The notes under the pieces: model-generated | What the model was told of the DNA's origin: nothing | Databases searched by the model: none | What the model saw: the letters and a program-made list of their open reading frames with translations, nothing else | Assembly: GCA_900767385.1 (NCBI GenBank) | Contig: CAAFYY010000011.1 | Span: 3,302 to 67,301, forward strand | Reading direction: 5' to 3' | Origin: Bacteroidales bacterium | Lineage (GTDB): Bacteria; Bacteroidota; Bacteroidia; Bacteroidales; Paludibacteraceae | Length of the DNA stretch: 64,000 nucleotides | Made by a program: the position numbers and the translations under genes | Shown: piece after piece, positions 7,967-17,061 of the stretch | Layout of the letters: each line of letters starts with the position of its first letter | Position numbering within the stretch: the first letter of the stretch is position 1

Positions 7967-10120
7967 ATGCAAGACGGATTTTTCAAGAGAATCATTGACT
8001 ACATCGTCAGTACGTACACCGAGGTGCCTCAAAAGATGAGGAAAACCTGGGTGCTCTACGCTATTCTCCTCCTCTCCTCAGGCCTTTTCATCGCCTTTCT
8101 CGGCAAAATCATCTACATTCAGACTGTAGAGTATGAAGAATGGGAAAAGGTGGCAAACCGCCGAAAGGATAAAGACATCGAGATTCCTGCACAGCGTGGC
8201 GACATCCTCTCTTCCGACGGACAGATTCTCGCAACCTCCATGCCCTACTACAAACTGAGCATGGATATGCGCACCGAATATCTGAATGCCGACAACGGCA
8301 AGCACTTCTACGAGAATGTCGACTCCGTTGCCATCATGTTGGCACAGTTCTTCGGCGAGCGCTCCGTCAGCGAATACAAGAACTACCTCACCGCCGGTTT
8401 CCGCAATAAGAAGGCAGAGCTGCCCCTCTCCAGACGCGCAGTAAGCTATATGCAGTTGAAGGAGGTCCGCAAATGGCCTCTCTTCCGTCTTGAGACCTAC
8501 CAAAGCGGTTTGATGCTCAAGGAGGTGAACATCCGCATCAACCCATTCTATCCACTCGGACAGCGCTCTATCGGCACGATGTACAAGGACATGGAGAAAG
8601 GCGGCTCGGCAGGCGTTGAGCTGGCTTTCGACTCTCTGCTTCGCGGCGAGCCGGGTCTGATGTTGGCCAATAAGATGATTGCCAAGCAGGCCCAAAAGGG
8701 CGTCGATGTGGTGATGACCCTCGACATGAGCATCCAGGAGACTGCCGCCATGGCACTCCGTCAAGGTATGATTGAGGCGTTTGCCGACAAAGGGTGTCTG
8801 ATTCTCATGGAGACCAAGACGGGCGAGATCAAGGCGTGTGTCAACCTCCAGAAATATGGCGAAGAGTATATCGAGGCACAGAACTTCGTGCTGACAGAGG
8901 CGATGCCACCAGGCTCCACCTTCAAGACTGTCTCCATGTTGGTGGCTCTCGAAGACGGCACCGTCCGTCCGAACGACTCCGTCGACACCGGCATGGGCTC
9001 CTACAATCTCCACGGACATACCATCCGCGACTCCCACGCCGTAGGCAAGGTGTCGGCTTCGGAAGTGATTGCCACCTCCTCCAACGTGGGCACCGCCCTC
9101 CTCATCGACCGCGCCTACAACGGCCGACCAAGCTATTACGTAGACCTCGTTCACAAGACCTGCATCCAAGAGCCGATGACCGACATCGGCATCAACGGCG
9201 TTGGCATACCAGATATCCGCAACCCGAAGAACAAGAACAAGAACGACAAGCGCCATTGGTCGCCATTCTCACTGGGTGTGATGTCGTTCGGCTACGAGAC
9301 CACCGTGCCACCTATCTATATGGTCCGTTTCTACAACGCCATCGCCAACCACGGCGTGATGGTCGACCCTAAGTTCGTGAGAGAGCTCCGCCAGAACGGT
9401 AAGGTGGTCAAGACCTTCGAGACCAAGGTCATCAATCCTGCCATCTGCTCCGAGAAGACCATCCAGGAGATTACGGAGATGCTTAAGATGGTGGTCAGCG
9501 ACAAACACGGCACTGGCTACGGACTGGTGCGCTCCCCATACGTGGAGATTGCCGGCAAGACAGGCACCTCTACCGACCAACGCAAAGACTACTCTGGCAA
9601 CTACGCCTCGTTCTGCGGCTTCTTCCCAGCCGACGAGCCACAATATACGATGTATGTGATGATGCATGGTCACCGCATCTTCGGCAACCAGAGCGGACAC
9701 GTGTTCCGCACAGTGGCAGAGAGCGTCTATGCCGACCACGGCGGCGCGAAAGAGGTGAGTCAGGTTCGCGACACCATCCACAGCCCTATCCCAGTGGTGA
9801 AAAACGGACGTTTCGATGCCGCCAATTATGTAATGAACCAACTCTCTATCGCTTCCAACAAAGACTCCGTAAGAAGCGAGATTGGCTGGATGAAGTCGAA
9901 GGTGGACACCGCCGGACTTCAGGTCTATAGCTACGACTGGGAGGCGGACAAGGTGCCCGACGTCATCGGCATGGGTGCCAAAGACGCAGTCTTCATGTTG
10001 GAGAACTGCGGCATGAAGGTGAAGATTCACGGCTATGGTGCCGTCGTCAGTCAGAGCATCGCCCCAGGACAAAAGGTGCAACGGGGACAGACCATCGAAC
10101 TCACCCTCAAGAACAAATAG
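7967..10120 (+). CDS. ftsI: Class B penicillin-binding protein / FtsI with PASTA domain
   Basis: 717 residues. A membrane anchor lies at about 26-45, then a pedestal domain with RGDIL (about 75). The transpeptidase domain has all three motifs: STFK (catalytic Ser317, Lys320), SSN (371-373) and KTGT (531-534). One C-terminal PASTA domain (about 660-717: VPDVIGMGAKDAVFML...) is present. It cross-links septal peptidoglycan in the periplasm as partner of FtsW, encoded downstream. The PASTA domain gives it a Spo-VD-like architecture, which is common in Bacteroidota dcw clusters. Confidence 0.94.
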   Translation: MQDGFFKRIIDYIVSTYTEVPQKMRKTWVLYAILLLSSGLFIAFLGKIIYIQTVEYEEWEKVANRRKDKDIEIPAQRGDILSSDGQILATSMPYYKLSMDMRTEYLNADNGKHFYENVDSVAIMLAQFFGERSVSEYKNYLTAGFRNKKAELPLSRRAVSYMQLKEVRKWPLFRLETYQSGLMLKEVNIRINPFYPLGQRSIGTMYKDMEKGGSAGVELAFDSLLRGEPGLMLANKMIAKQAQKGVDVVMTLDMSIQETAAMALRQGMIEAFADKGCLILMETKTGEIKACVNLQKYGEEYIEAQNFVLTEAMPPGSTFKTVSMLVALEDGTVRPNDSVDTGMGSYNLHGHTIRDSHAVGKVSASEVIATSSNVGTALLIDRAYNGRPSYYVDLVHKTCIQEPMTDIGINGVGIPDIRNPKNKNKNDKRHWSPFSLGVMSFGYETTVPPIYMVRFYNAIANHGVMVDPKFVRELRQNGKVVKTFETKVINPAICSEKTIQEITEMLKMVVSDKHGTGYGLVRSPYVEIAGKTGTSTDQRKDYSGNYASFCGFFPADEPQYTMYVMMHGHRIFGNQSGHVFRTVAESVYADHGGAKEVSQVRDTIHSPIPVVKNGRFDAANYVMNQLSIASNKDSVRSEIGWMKSKVDTAGLQVYSYDWEADKVPDVIGMGAKDAVFMLENCGMKVKIHGYGAVVSQSIAPGQKVQRGQTIELTLKNK

Positions 10121-10151
10121 CATACAATAATATATATACAGCTTCAGTATT

Positions 10152-11606
10152 ATGACATTAGAACAACTTCTCGCCGGCGTCGACGTAGTGTCGCTCCACG
10201 GCAGCAACATCGAGGTAACGAATATCCAGTTCGACTCACGCAAGGTGGGCGAGGGTTCTCTCTTTGTGGCTGAGAAAGGTGTGGCTGTCGACGGACACAA
10301 CTATATCGGCAGTGCCGTAGAACGCGGCGCCGTGGCCATCGTCTGCGAACATGCTCCCGAAGGACTCGCCGACAGCGCTGCTGTTGTCATCGTCAACAAC
10401 TCTGCTGAAGCACTCGGCCGTATCGCTGCCAACTTCTACGGCAACCCATCGCGCCGACTCCAACTCGTGGGCGTGACCGGCACCAACGGCAAGACAACCA
10501 TCGCCACCCTGCTCTATAAGATGGCACGCAAGATGGGCTACAAGGCAGGACTGCTCTCAACGGTATGCAACTATGTCGACGAACGCATGGTGCCTTCTAC
10601 CCATACAACACCAGACGCCGTCAGCCTCAACCAGTTGCTGAGCGAGATGGTGGCATGCGGATGCGAATATGCCTTCATGGAGGTGAGCTCCCACGCTGCC
10701 GACCAACGCCGCATCGACGGTCTCTACTTCGTGGGCGGTGTGTTCACCAACCTGACACGCGACCACATGGACTACCACCTCACCGTGGACAACTACCTGC
10801 GCGCCAAGAAGCGTTTCTTTGATATGCTCCCTTCCGAGGCTTTCGCACTCACCAACCTCGACGACAGAAACGGTATGGTGATGCTACAGAACACCAAGGC
10901 CACCAAGCAGACCTACGCCATCGCTACGATGGCCGACTTCCAAGCCACTATCCTCGACAGCTCGTTTGAGGGTATGCAACTCAACGTCGGCGGCAACGAG
11001 ATCTTCGTTCCGCTGGTGGGCCGCTTCAACGCCTCCAACCTGATGGCGGTCTATGGCGCCTCCATCCTCCTCGGATTCAAGAAGGACGAGGTGCTCGTGG
11101 CCCTCTCCACCCTACAACCGGTGAACGGACGCTTCTCTACCATTCAGGCACCAGATGGCTATACCGCCGTCGTCGACTATGCCCACACCCCAGACGCCGT
11201 GGTCAATGTCATCAACACCATCAACGATATCCGCACCATCGACAGCCGCCTCATCACCGTCGTGGGCTGCGGCGGCAACCGCGACAAGGGCAAACGTCCT
11301 ATCATGGCCAAAGAGGCGATGAAGGGCTCCGACCAACTGATTCTGACGAGCGACAACCCACGCGACGAGGAACCAGAAGATATTCTCAACGATATGATGG
11401 AGGGTCTGACACCATCCGAACAGCAGCGCGCCCTCTGCATCGTGTCGAGACGCGAAGCCATCAAGACAGCATGCCGCATGGCCAAGCGTGGCGACGTGAT
11501 TCTCGTGGCAGGCAAGGGTCACGAAGATTATCAGATCATCAAAGGGGTGAAGCACCACTTCGACGACCGCGAAGAACTGATGAATGCCATGGGTATCCAA
11601 AAATAA
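10152..11606 (+). CDS. murE: UDP-MurNAc-tripeptide synthetase MurE (meso-DAP type)
   Basis: 484 residues. The ATP-binding loop GVTGTNGKTTIATLLYK has Lys114, HTTPDA and SSHAADQRR follow, and the third domain has GCGGNRDKGKRPIM. DNPRDEEP (DNPR at 401-404) is the motif typical of enzymes that add meso-diaminopimelate rather than lysine. It ligates the third stem-peptide residue to UDP-MurNAc-L-Ala-D-Glu in the cytoplasm. Third enzyme gene in the dcw run, 31 bases after ftsI. Confidence 0.96.
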   Translation: MTLEQLLAGVDVVSLHGSNIEVTNIQFDSRKVGEGSLFVAEKGVAVDGHNYIGSAVERGAVAIVCEHAPEGLADSAAVVIVNNSAEALGRIAANFYGNPSRRLQLVGVTGTNGKTTIATLLYKMARKMGYKAGLLSTVCNYVDERMVPSTHTTPDAVSLNQLLSEMVACGCEYAFMEVSSHAADQRRIDGLYFVGGVFTNLTRDHMDYHLTVDNYLRAKKRFFDMLPSEAFALTNLDDRNGMVMLQNTKATKQTYAIATMADFQATILDSSFEGMQLNVGGNEIFVPLVGRFNASNLMAVYGASILLGFKKDEVLVALSTLQPVNGRFSTIQAPDGYTAVVDYAHTPDAVVNVINTINDIRTIDSRLITVVGCGGNRDKGKRPIMAKEAMKGSDQLILTSDNPRDEEPEDILNDMMEGLTPSEQQRALCIVSRREAIKTACRMAKRGDVILVAGKGHEDYQIIKGVKHHFDDREELMNAMGIQK

Positions 11607-11636
11607 AGATAACGAATACAATATATTTAGATAACG

Positions 11637-12899
11637 ATGTTTTACTATCTCTTTGCTTTCTTAGAACAGCTTAACGTGCCGGGAGCCAGACTGTTTCAGT
11701 ACATCTCCTTCCGCTCAGGACTTGCGTTTGTGGTAGCCCTCGTGTTTGCCACCTGGATCGGTAAGCGTATCATTGGCAAACTGCAGCAGATGCAGATTGG
11801 CGAGACAATCCGCGACCTCGACCTCGAAGGACAGAAAGCGAAGAAAGGCACACCAACGATGGGCGGCATCATCATCCTGCTCTCCATCATCATCCCTTGC
11901 CTCCTCTTCGGTCAGCTTCACAACGTCTATATGTTGCTGATGCTCATCACCACCATCTGGCTGGGCGCACTCGGCTTCCTCGACGACTATATCAAGGTCA
12001 TCAAGAAAAACAAAGATGGTCTGCACGGAAGATTCAAGATTGTGGGCCAAGTGTCTATCGGTCTCATCGTGGGTCTGGTGCTCTATTTCAGCCCACAAGC
12101 CGTGATTGTAGAAAACATCAACTCTTATACCGACGCCAACACCAATATCGAGGTGGTGGAATATGCCACGGATGCTCACAGCTCCACCAAGACCACCATC
12201 CCATTTGTGAAAAACCATAACGCCGACTACGCCGGACTCTTCGGCTGGGCAGGCAAGTATCAGCAGACCATGAGTTGGGTGTTCTTCGTGCTGATGGTCA
12301 TCTTCATCGTGACCGCCGTCAGCAATGGCGCCAACCTCACCGATGGTCTCGACGGACTGGCAGCAGGCACCAGTGCCATACAGGGTATGGCGCTCGGCAT
12401 ACTCGCCTACCTCTCCAGCAACGTCAACTACGCAGGTTACCTCAACATCATGTTCATCCCGAATGCTGGCGAACTCGTTATCTACGCCGCCGCATTCATG
12501 GGTGCAACAATCGGTTTCCTGTGGTTCAACGCCCACCCAGCACAGGTGTTCATGGGCGACACAGGCAGTCTGGCATTGGGTGGCATCATCGCCGTCTTTG
12601 CCATCGCCATCCACAAAGAGCTGCTCCTCCCGATACTCTCAGGTATCTTCTTGGTGGAGAGCCTCTCTGTGATTCTGCAAACCAGCTACTTCAAATACAC
12701 CAAGAAGAAAACCGGTGTGGGCAAGCGCATCTTCAAGATGGCTCCGCTTCATCACCACTACCAGAAACCTGCAGGCTTCAACGACGCCCTGATACAGAGT
12801 CCGCGTCAGCCAATGCCAGAATCAAGAATCACCATCCGCTTCTGGATTATCGGCATCATCCTTGCAGCATTGACAATCATCACATTGAAAATCCGCTAA
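11637..12899 (+). CDS. mraY: Phospho-MurNAc-pentapeptide transferase MraY
   Basis: 420 residues, longer than the roughly 360 of E. coli because of an insertion at about 155-205 (the [20 protein letters not shown] region), which is usual in Bacteroidota. Conserved active-site sequences are [38 protein letters not shown] and PLHHHYQ. About ten membrane segments. It transfers phospho-MurNAc-pentapeptide to undecaprenyl phosphate, forming lipid I. Confidence 0.96.
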   Translation: MFYYLFAFLEQLNVPGARLFQYISFRSGLAFVVALVFATWIGKRIIGKLQQMQIGETIRDLDLEGQKAKKGTPTMGGIIILLSIIIPCLLFGQLHNVYMLLMLITTIWLGALGFLDDYIKVIKKNKDGLHGRFKIVGQVSIGLIVGLVLYFSPQAVIVENINSYTDANTNIEVVEYATDAHSSTKTTIPFVKNHNADYAGLFGWAGKYQQTMSWVFFVLMVIFIVTAVSNGANLTDGLDGLAAGTSAIQGMALGILAYLSSNVNYAGYLNIMFIPNAGELVIYAAAFMGATIGFLWFNAHPAQVFMGDTGSLALGGIIAVFAIAIHKELLLPILSGIFLVESLSVILQTSYFKYTKKKTGVGKRIFKMAPLHHHYQKPAGFNDALIQSPRQPMPESRITIRFWIIGIILAALTIITLKIR

Positions 12900-12934
12900 C
12901 AATTATATAAACACAAAACAAAAAACATTACACT

Positions 12935-14281
12935 ATGAGTCGATTAGTCGTTTTAGGTGCCGGAGAGAGTGGCGTAGGAACAGCCATCCTGGCAATGAAA
13001 GAGGGATACGAGGTCTTCGTTTCCGACATGGGTACCATCAAACCACAATACCGTGAGGAAATGGAACGCCGCGGCATCCCATTTGAAGAGAAACAGCACA
13101 CCGAGGAGCTGATCCTCAACGCTGACGAAGTGGTCAAGAGTCCGGGCATCCCAGAGAAAGCCCCACTCATCAAGAAACTGCGCGAGCAGGGCACCAACAT
13201 CATCTCTGAAATCGAGTTCGCCTCACGCTACACCAACGCCAAGAAAATCTGTATCACCGGTTCCAACGGCAAGACAACCACCACGATGCTCACCTACTTC
13301 ATCCTGAAGAACGAGGGGCTCAACGTGGGTCTCGCTGGCAACGTAGGCAAGAGTTTCGCTTGGCAGGTTGCTGAGTGCGACTACGACTACTATGTCTTGG
13401 AACTCAGCTCTTTCCAACTGGACGGTATGTACGATTTCCGCGCCGACGTGTCGGTCATCCTCAACATCACACCCGACCACCTCGACCGCTACGACTACAA
13501 GTTCCAGAACTATATCGACTCCAAATTCCGCATTCTCCAAAACCAGACTCCGGAGGACGCCTTTATCTTCTGGAACGACGACCCCGTCCTGAAGGCTGAG
13601 ATTGAGAAACGCGACATCAAAGCACAACTCCTTCCTTTCGCACTCGACAAGAAACAGAACGAGCGCGCCTATGTCAAGGAGGAAGAGATCAATATCGAGG
13701 ACATCCACGGCCAAGACGAGGTCTTTGCAATGAATGCCAACGACCTCTCGCTCCGCGGCACACATAATATGTACAACTCAATGGCTGCCGGCTTGGCTGC
13801 CCGCGTGATGCAGATCAAGAAGGAGACCATCCGCAAGTCGCTGGCTGAGTTTGAAGGTGTGGAGCACCGTTTGGAATATGTGGTCACCATCCGCGGCGTA
13901 CGCTATATCAACGACTCCAAGGCTACCAACGTCAACTCCTGCTGGTATGCCCTCCAGAGCATGAAGACACCGACAGTGCTCATCCTCGGCGGCACCGACA
14001 AGGGCAACGACTATACCGAGATTGAGAGCTTGGTGCGCGAGAAAGTGACCAAGCTGATCTTCCTCGGCGCCGACAACGACAAACTGCGCAAGTTCTTCTC
14101 CATCCACAGCCAGTGTCCGATGTACGAGGCCAAGTCGATGGAGGAGTGCGTCAAGATTGCCTACGAAATCTCTGAGAAAGACGAGACCGTGCTCCTCTCC
14201 CCATGCTGCGCCAGCTTCGACCTCTTCAAGAGCTACGAAGACCGCGGCCGTCAGTTCAAGGAGTGCGTCCGCAAACTATAA
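12935..14281 (+). CDS. murD: UDP-MurNAc-L-Ala:D-Glu ligase MurD
   Basis: 448 residues. N-terminal VLGAGESGVGTAILA, ATP loop ITGSNGKTTTTML (Lys113), LELSSFQLDGM, LNITPDHLDRYD, EHRLEYV and C-terminal LSPCCASFDLFKSYEDRGRQF are all MurD signatures. It adds D-glutamate to UDP-MurNAc-L-Ala in the cytoplasm. Located between mraY and ftsW, 35 bases after mraY. Confidence 0.96.
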   Translation: MSRLVVLGAGESGVGTAILAMKEGYEVFVSDMGTIKPQYREEMERRGIPFEEKQHTEELILNADEVVKSPGIPEKAPLIKKLREQGTNIISEIEFASRYTNAKKICITGSNGKTTTTMLTYFILKNEGLNVGLAGNVGKSFAWQVAECDYDYYVLELSSFQLDGMYDFRADVSVILNITPDHLDRYDYKFQNYIDSKFRILQNQTPEDAFIFWNDDPVLKAEIEKRDIKAQLLPFALDKKQNERAYVKEEEINIEDIHGQDEVFAMNANDLSLRGTHNMYNSMAAGLAARVMQIKKETIRKSLAEFEGVEHRLEYVVTIRGVRYINDSKATNVNSCWYALQSMKTPTVLILGGTDKGNDYTEIESLVREKVTKLIFLGADNDKLRKFFSIHSQCPMYEAKSMEECVKIAYEISEKDETVLLSPCCASFDLFKSYEDRGRQFKECVRKL

Positions 14282-14324
14282 TACCGACACTACAGCAATT
14301 ATATAAACATCAAAAATCTTAACT

Positions 14325-15593
14325 ATGGATTTTCTAAAACGCTATTTCAAGGGCGACCTCGTTATCTGGATGGCGTACTTCTTCTTAGTACTCATCTCGA
14401 TAGTCTGTCTCTACAGCGCCTCCTATCAACTGACCAACCACGGTGCGAGTTTCCGACCCATCATGAAACATATCATCATGTTGGGCGCCGGCTTCATCGG
14501 GATGTGCATCCTACAGCATGTCCCACGATATCTGGTGAGGGGTGGCGGATGGTTCATCCTATTCATGTCGTGGGTGGCACTGATAGCCACGCTGATGGTG
14601 GGACACTCGGGCGGCGACGCACAACGAAGTCTCTCTTTTGCTGGCATCAACATCCAACCCTCTGAGTTTGCCCGCCTCGGACTGATCATCGTGATGGCCG
14701 ACCTCATCTTCCGCTTCCGGAAAGCGCCCGACAAACAGAAGAAGTTCTTCTTCCTGCTCCTCATCTTTTTCCTCGTTACGGTGTTACTCATCGTCACGCA
14801 GGCACTCTCCACCACGATATTGATTTGCTGCACGTTTGGATTGATGCTTATCTATGGCGGCTTCTCATGGAAATATATCTTAAGATTGGTTGCCGTCACA
14901 ACCGTAGTCGTGGGCATATTGGGCTTCTCCTGCAACATGAGCGCAGAGAGCGGACACTACAAACAAGAGTATATCGCCTCAACCAATGTGGTGCACGCCA
15001 GCTTCCTCAAAGCCACCAAGCGCTTCGAGACATGGTTTGCCCGCATCGACCACTTCAGCAACGAGGAGAATAAGTACCAAATCACCGACAAGAATATCCA
15101 AGAGGGCAACGCCGCTGTCGCCATTGCCCTTGGTCGCCGCCCAGCAGGACCGGGCAACAGCCGTCAGCGCCGCTATCTCCCAAATGCCGACAACGACTTC
15201 ATCTTCGCCATCATCGTGGAGGAATGGGGCATCTACGGCGCCCTTGTCATCATGGTACTCTACATCTTCCTCATCGTGCGCTGTTTCCGCATTGCGCAGA
15301 AGAGCGACAACGAGTTTGACTCGGTATTGGTGATGGGTCTCTCGCTGATTATCCTGCTACAGGCCCTGCTTCACATGGCCATCAGTGTCGGCATAGCTCC
15401 CGTCACGGGACAGTCGCTCCCGCTCATCGGCCGCGGCGGTTCGTCCATCGTCATCATCAGCGCCTATCTCGGCCTGACCATCGGTGTGGCAGAACGCAAC
15501 AAGAAGAATAACGAGTTGGAGGAGGAACAAGACGACGGCTCCCTCTATGGAGAAGCAGTGATTGCCTCACTGGAATCAGACAACAACGAATAA
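14325..15593 (+). CDS. ftsW: Peptidoglycan glycosyltransferase FtsW
   Basis: 422 residues with about ten membrane segments. The SEDS signatures are present: GHSGGDAQRSLSFAGINIQPSE, a long periplasmic loop with LGRRPAGPGNSRQRRYLPNADNDFIFAIIVEEWG, and PVTGQSLPLIGRGGSSIV. It polymerises septal glycan from lipid II together with the FtsI protein encoded upstream. The highly charged C-terminal tail (EEEQDDGSLYGE) is cytoplasmic. Confidence 0.95.
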   Translation: MDFLKRYFKGDLVIWMAYFFLVLISIVCLYSASYQLTNHGASFRPIMKHIIMLGAGFIGMCILQHVPRYLVRGGGWFILFMSWVALIATLMVGHSGGDAQRSLSFAGINIQPSEFARLGLIIVMADLIFRFRKAPDKQKKFFFLLLIFFLVTVLLIVTQALSTTILICCTFGLMLIYGGFSWKYILRLVAVTTVVVGILGFSCNMSAESGHYKQEYIASTNVVHASFLKATKRFETWFARIDHFSNEENKYQITDKNIQEGNAAVAIALGRRPAGPGNSRQRRYLPNADNDFIFAIIVEEWGIYGALVIMVLYIFLIVRCFRIAQKSDNEFDSVLVMGLSLIILLQALLHMAISVGIAPVTGQSLPLIGRGGSSIVIISAYLGLTIGVAERNKKNNELEEEQDDGSLYGEAVIASLESDNNE

Positions 15594-15606
15594 ACACGAT
15601 ACAACA

Positions 15607-16710
15607 ATGAAACCCTACAGATTTCTTATCAGCGGTGGCGGCACCGGCGGACATATCTTCCCGGCGGTCAGCATAGCCAACGCACTCAAAGAACGATTTC
15701 CCGATTGTCAGATTCTCTTCGTTGGCGCGGAGGGACGGATGGAGATGGAACGCGTTCCCAAGGCAGGATACGAAATCGTAGGTCTTCCCGTGCGCGGCTT
15801 CTATCGCGAGAAGATGTGGCGCAATGTGGGAGTGGTCTTCGATCTCTTGAAGAGCATGGTGAAGGTGCGTTCCATCATCGGCAATTTCCAACCCGACGTA
15901 GCCATCGGCGTAGGCGGCTATGCCAGCGGTGCCGCCATGCGTGTTGCTGCCATGAAGAAGGTTCCACTGCTGCTGCAAGAGCAGAACGGCTTTGCCGGCG
16001 TGACCAACAAGATGCTCGCTCCGTATGCCAACACTATCTGTGTGGCCTACGAGGGTATGGAGCGTTTCTTCGACAAGGAGAAAATTGTGCTCACAGGCAA
16101 CCCTGTCCGCCAGAATCTCCAGAACGGTACGGCAGAAGAGGCCTACAAGCATTTCGGATTCTCGCCCGACCGCAAGACGCTGTTGGTCATCGGCGGCAGT
16201 CTGGGTGCCAAGACGGTCAACGACGCCATCCTCACCCATATCCAAGACGTTGTTGAGGCCAACGACATTCAGCTGCTCTGGCAAACCGGAAAGGGCTATA
16301 TCGATGAGATGCGTCAGAAGACGAGTCACATCAACGATCCACGCATCGTGGTCACCGATTTCATCGACCGCATGGATCTTGCCTATGCCATGGCCGACGT
16401 GGTGGTCTCCCGCGCAGGAGCGAGTTCAATCTCTGAGTTGTGCCTCTTAGGCAAGGCGTCAATCCTTGTCCCTTCGCCCAACGTGGCAGAGGATCACCAG
16501 ACTCATAATGCGATGGCATTGGTCAACCACGATGCCGCACTCATGGTGAAGGATGTGGATGCCGTTGAGACGCTCGTGACTACAGCACTCAACCTCTTGC
16601 ACAACGACAATCGCATGCAGCAGCTGAAGCAACAGATTACGACACTCGCACAACGCGATTCTGCAACACGTATCGCCGACGAGGTGGTGAAGTTGCTGCC
16701 CAAAGAATAG
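15607..16710 (+). CDS. murG: UDP-GlcNAc:lipid I GlcNAc transferase MurG
   Basis: 367 residues from MKPYRFLISGGGTGGHIFPA; an upstream in-frame start would overlap ftsW. Signatures are GGGTGGHIFPAVSIA, VGAEGRMEMERVPK, GGYASGAAM, QEQNGFAGVTNK, GNPVRQNL, GGSLGAKTVN and the donor-site VVSRAGASSISELC. It makes lipid II at the inner face of the membrane. It is the last gene of this dcw segment; a terminator follows instead of murC. Confidence 0.96.
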   Translation: MKPYRFLISGGGTGGHIFPAVSIANALKERFPDCQILFVGAEGRMEMERVPKAGYEIVGLPVRGFYREKMWRNVGVVFDLLKSMVKVRSIIGNFQPDVAIGVGGYASGAAMRVAAMKKVPLLLQEQNGFAGVTNKMLAPYANTICVAYEGMERFFDKEKIVLTGNPVRQNLQNGTAEEAYKHFGFSPDRKTLLVIGGSLGAKTVNDAILTHIQDVVEANDIQLLWQTGKGYIDEMRQKTSHINDPRIVVTDFIDRMDLAYAMADVVVSRAGASSISELCLLGKASILVPSPNVAEDHQTHNAMALVNHDAALMVKDVDAVETLVTTALNLLHNDNRMQQLKQQITTLAQRDSATRIADEVVKLLPKE

Positions 16711-16746
16711 TTTGCTCACTAACAATTAAAACATCATATCTCACAA

Positions 16747-16775
16747 GTCCCTTCCAGCATTCTGTTGGAGGGGAC
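16747..16775 (+). terminator. Terminator closing the dcw cluster after murG
   Basis: A 13-bp stem with two G-T wobbles, GTCCCTTCCAGCA (16747-16759) with TGTTGGAGGGGAC (16763-16775), and a 3-nt loop, followed by AACTTTTTTT. It lies 36 bases after the murG stop and directly before the first promoter-bearing repeat. Confidence 0.85.
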
Positions 16776-16782
16776 AACTTTT

Positions 16783-17061
16783 TTGCTCTCCGCTCGGTTT
16801 GCACCTCTCTTTGGAGAAGATAGGCGGCACCTCGGGAAAACAATTTGAACAAGTTCATTGCTCTCCGCTCGGTTTGCACTCTCTTTGGAGAAGATAGGCG
16901 GCGTCTCGGTAATCCCCAAAATTAAACTTCGATTATTTTTGGTATTGCGCTCAACTTGACCCCTCTTTAAAGAAGATCGGCGGCGTCTCGGCAATCCCCA
17001 AAAATTAAACTTCGTTTATTTTTGGAATTGCGCTCGACTTGCACTATCTTTGCAAAAAAAT
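16783..17061 (+). repeat. Four degenerate tandem units, each built around a promoter-like core
   Basis: Units start at 16783, 16858, 16945 and 17028 (periods 75, 87, 83). Each opens with TTGCKCTC; the first three share GAAGATAGGCGGC or close variants, a CTCGG block, and in units 2 and 3 AATCCCCAAAAWTTAAACTTCG followed by TTATTTTTGG. The position of the promoter -7 element reads CTCTCTTTG, CTCTCTTTG, CCTCTTTAA and finally TATCTTTG. Only the last copy matches TAnnTTTG, and it serves the gene at 17062. The AAA...CTTCG...TTT part is an imperfect inverted repeat that includes the -33 TTTTTGG. Confidence 0.75.
17045..17052 (+). promoter_or_regulatory. Promoter of the beta-barrel gene at 17062
   Basis: TATCTTTG, a full match to TAnnTTTG, with a -33 TTTTTGG ending at 17025, exactly 19 bases upstream. 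This is the best promoter in the window. Only 9 bases separate it from the ATG at 17062, so the leader is a few bases at most. Confidence 0.85.

Noticed and set aside
8078..9256. 392-codon frame antisense to ftsI
   Set aside because: It lies wholly within the penicillin-binding protein gene, which has all three catalytic motifs on the + strand.
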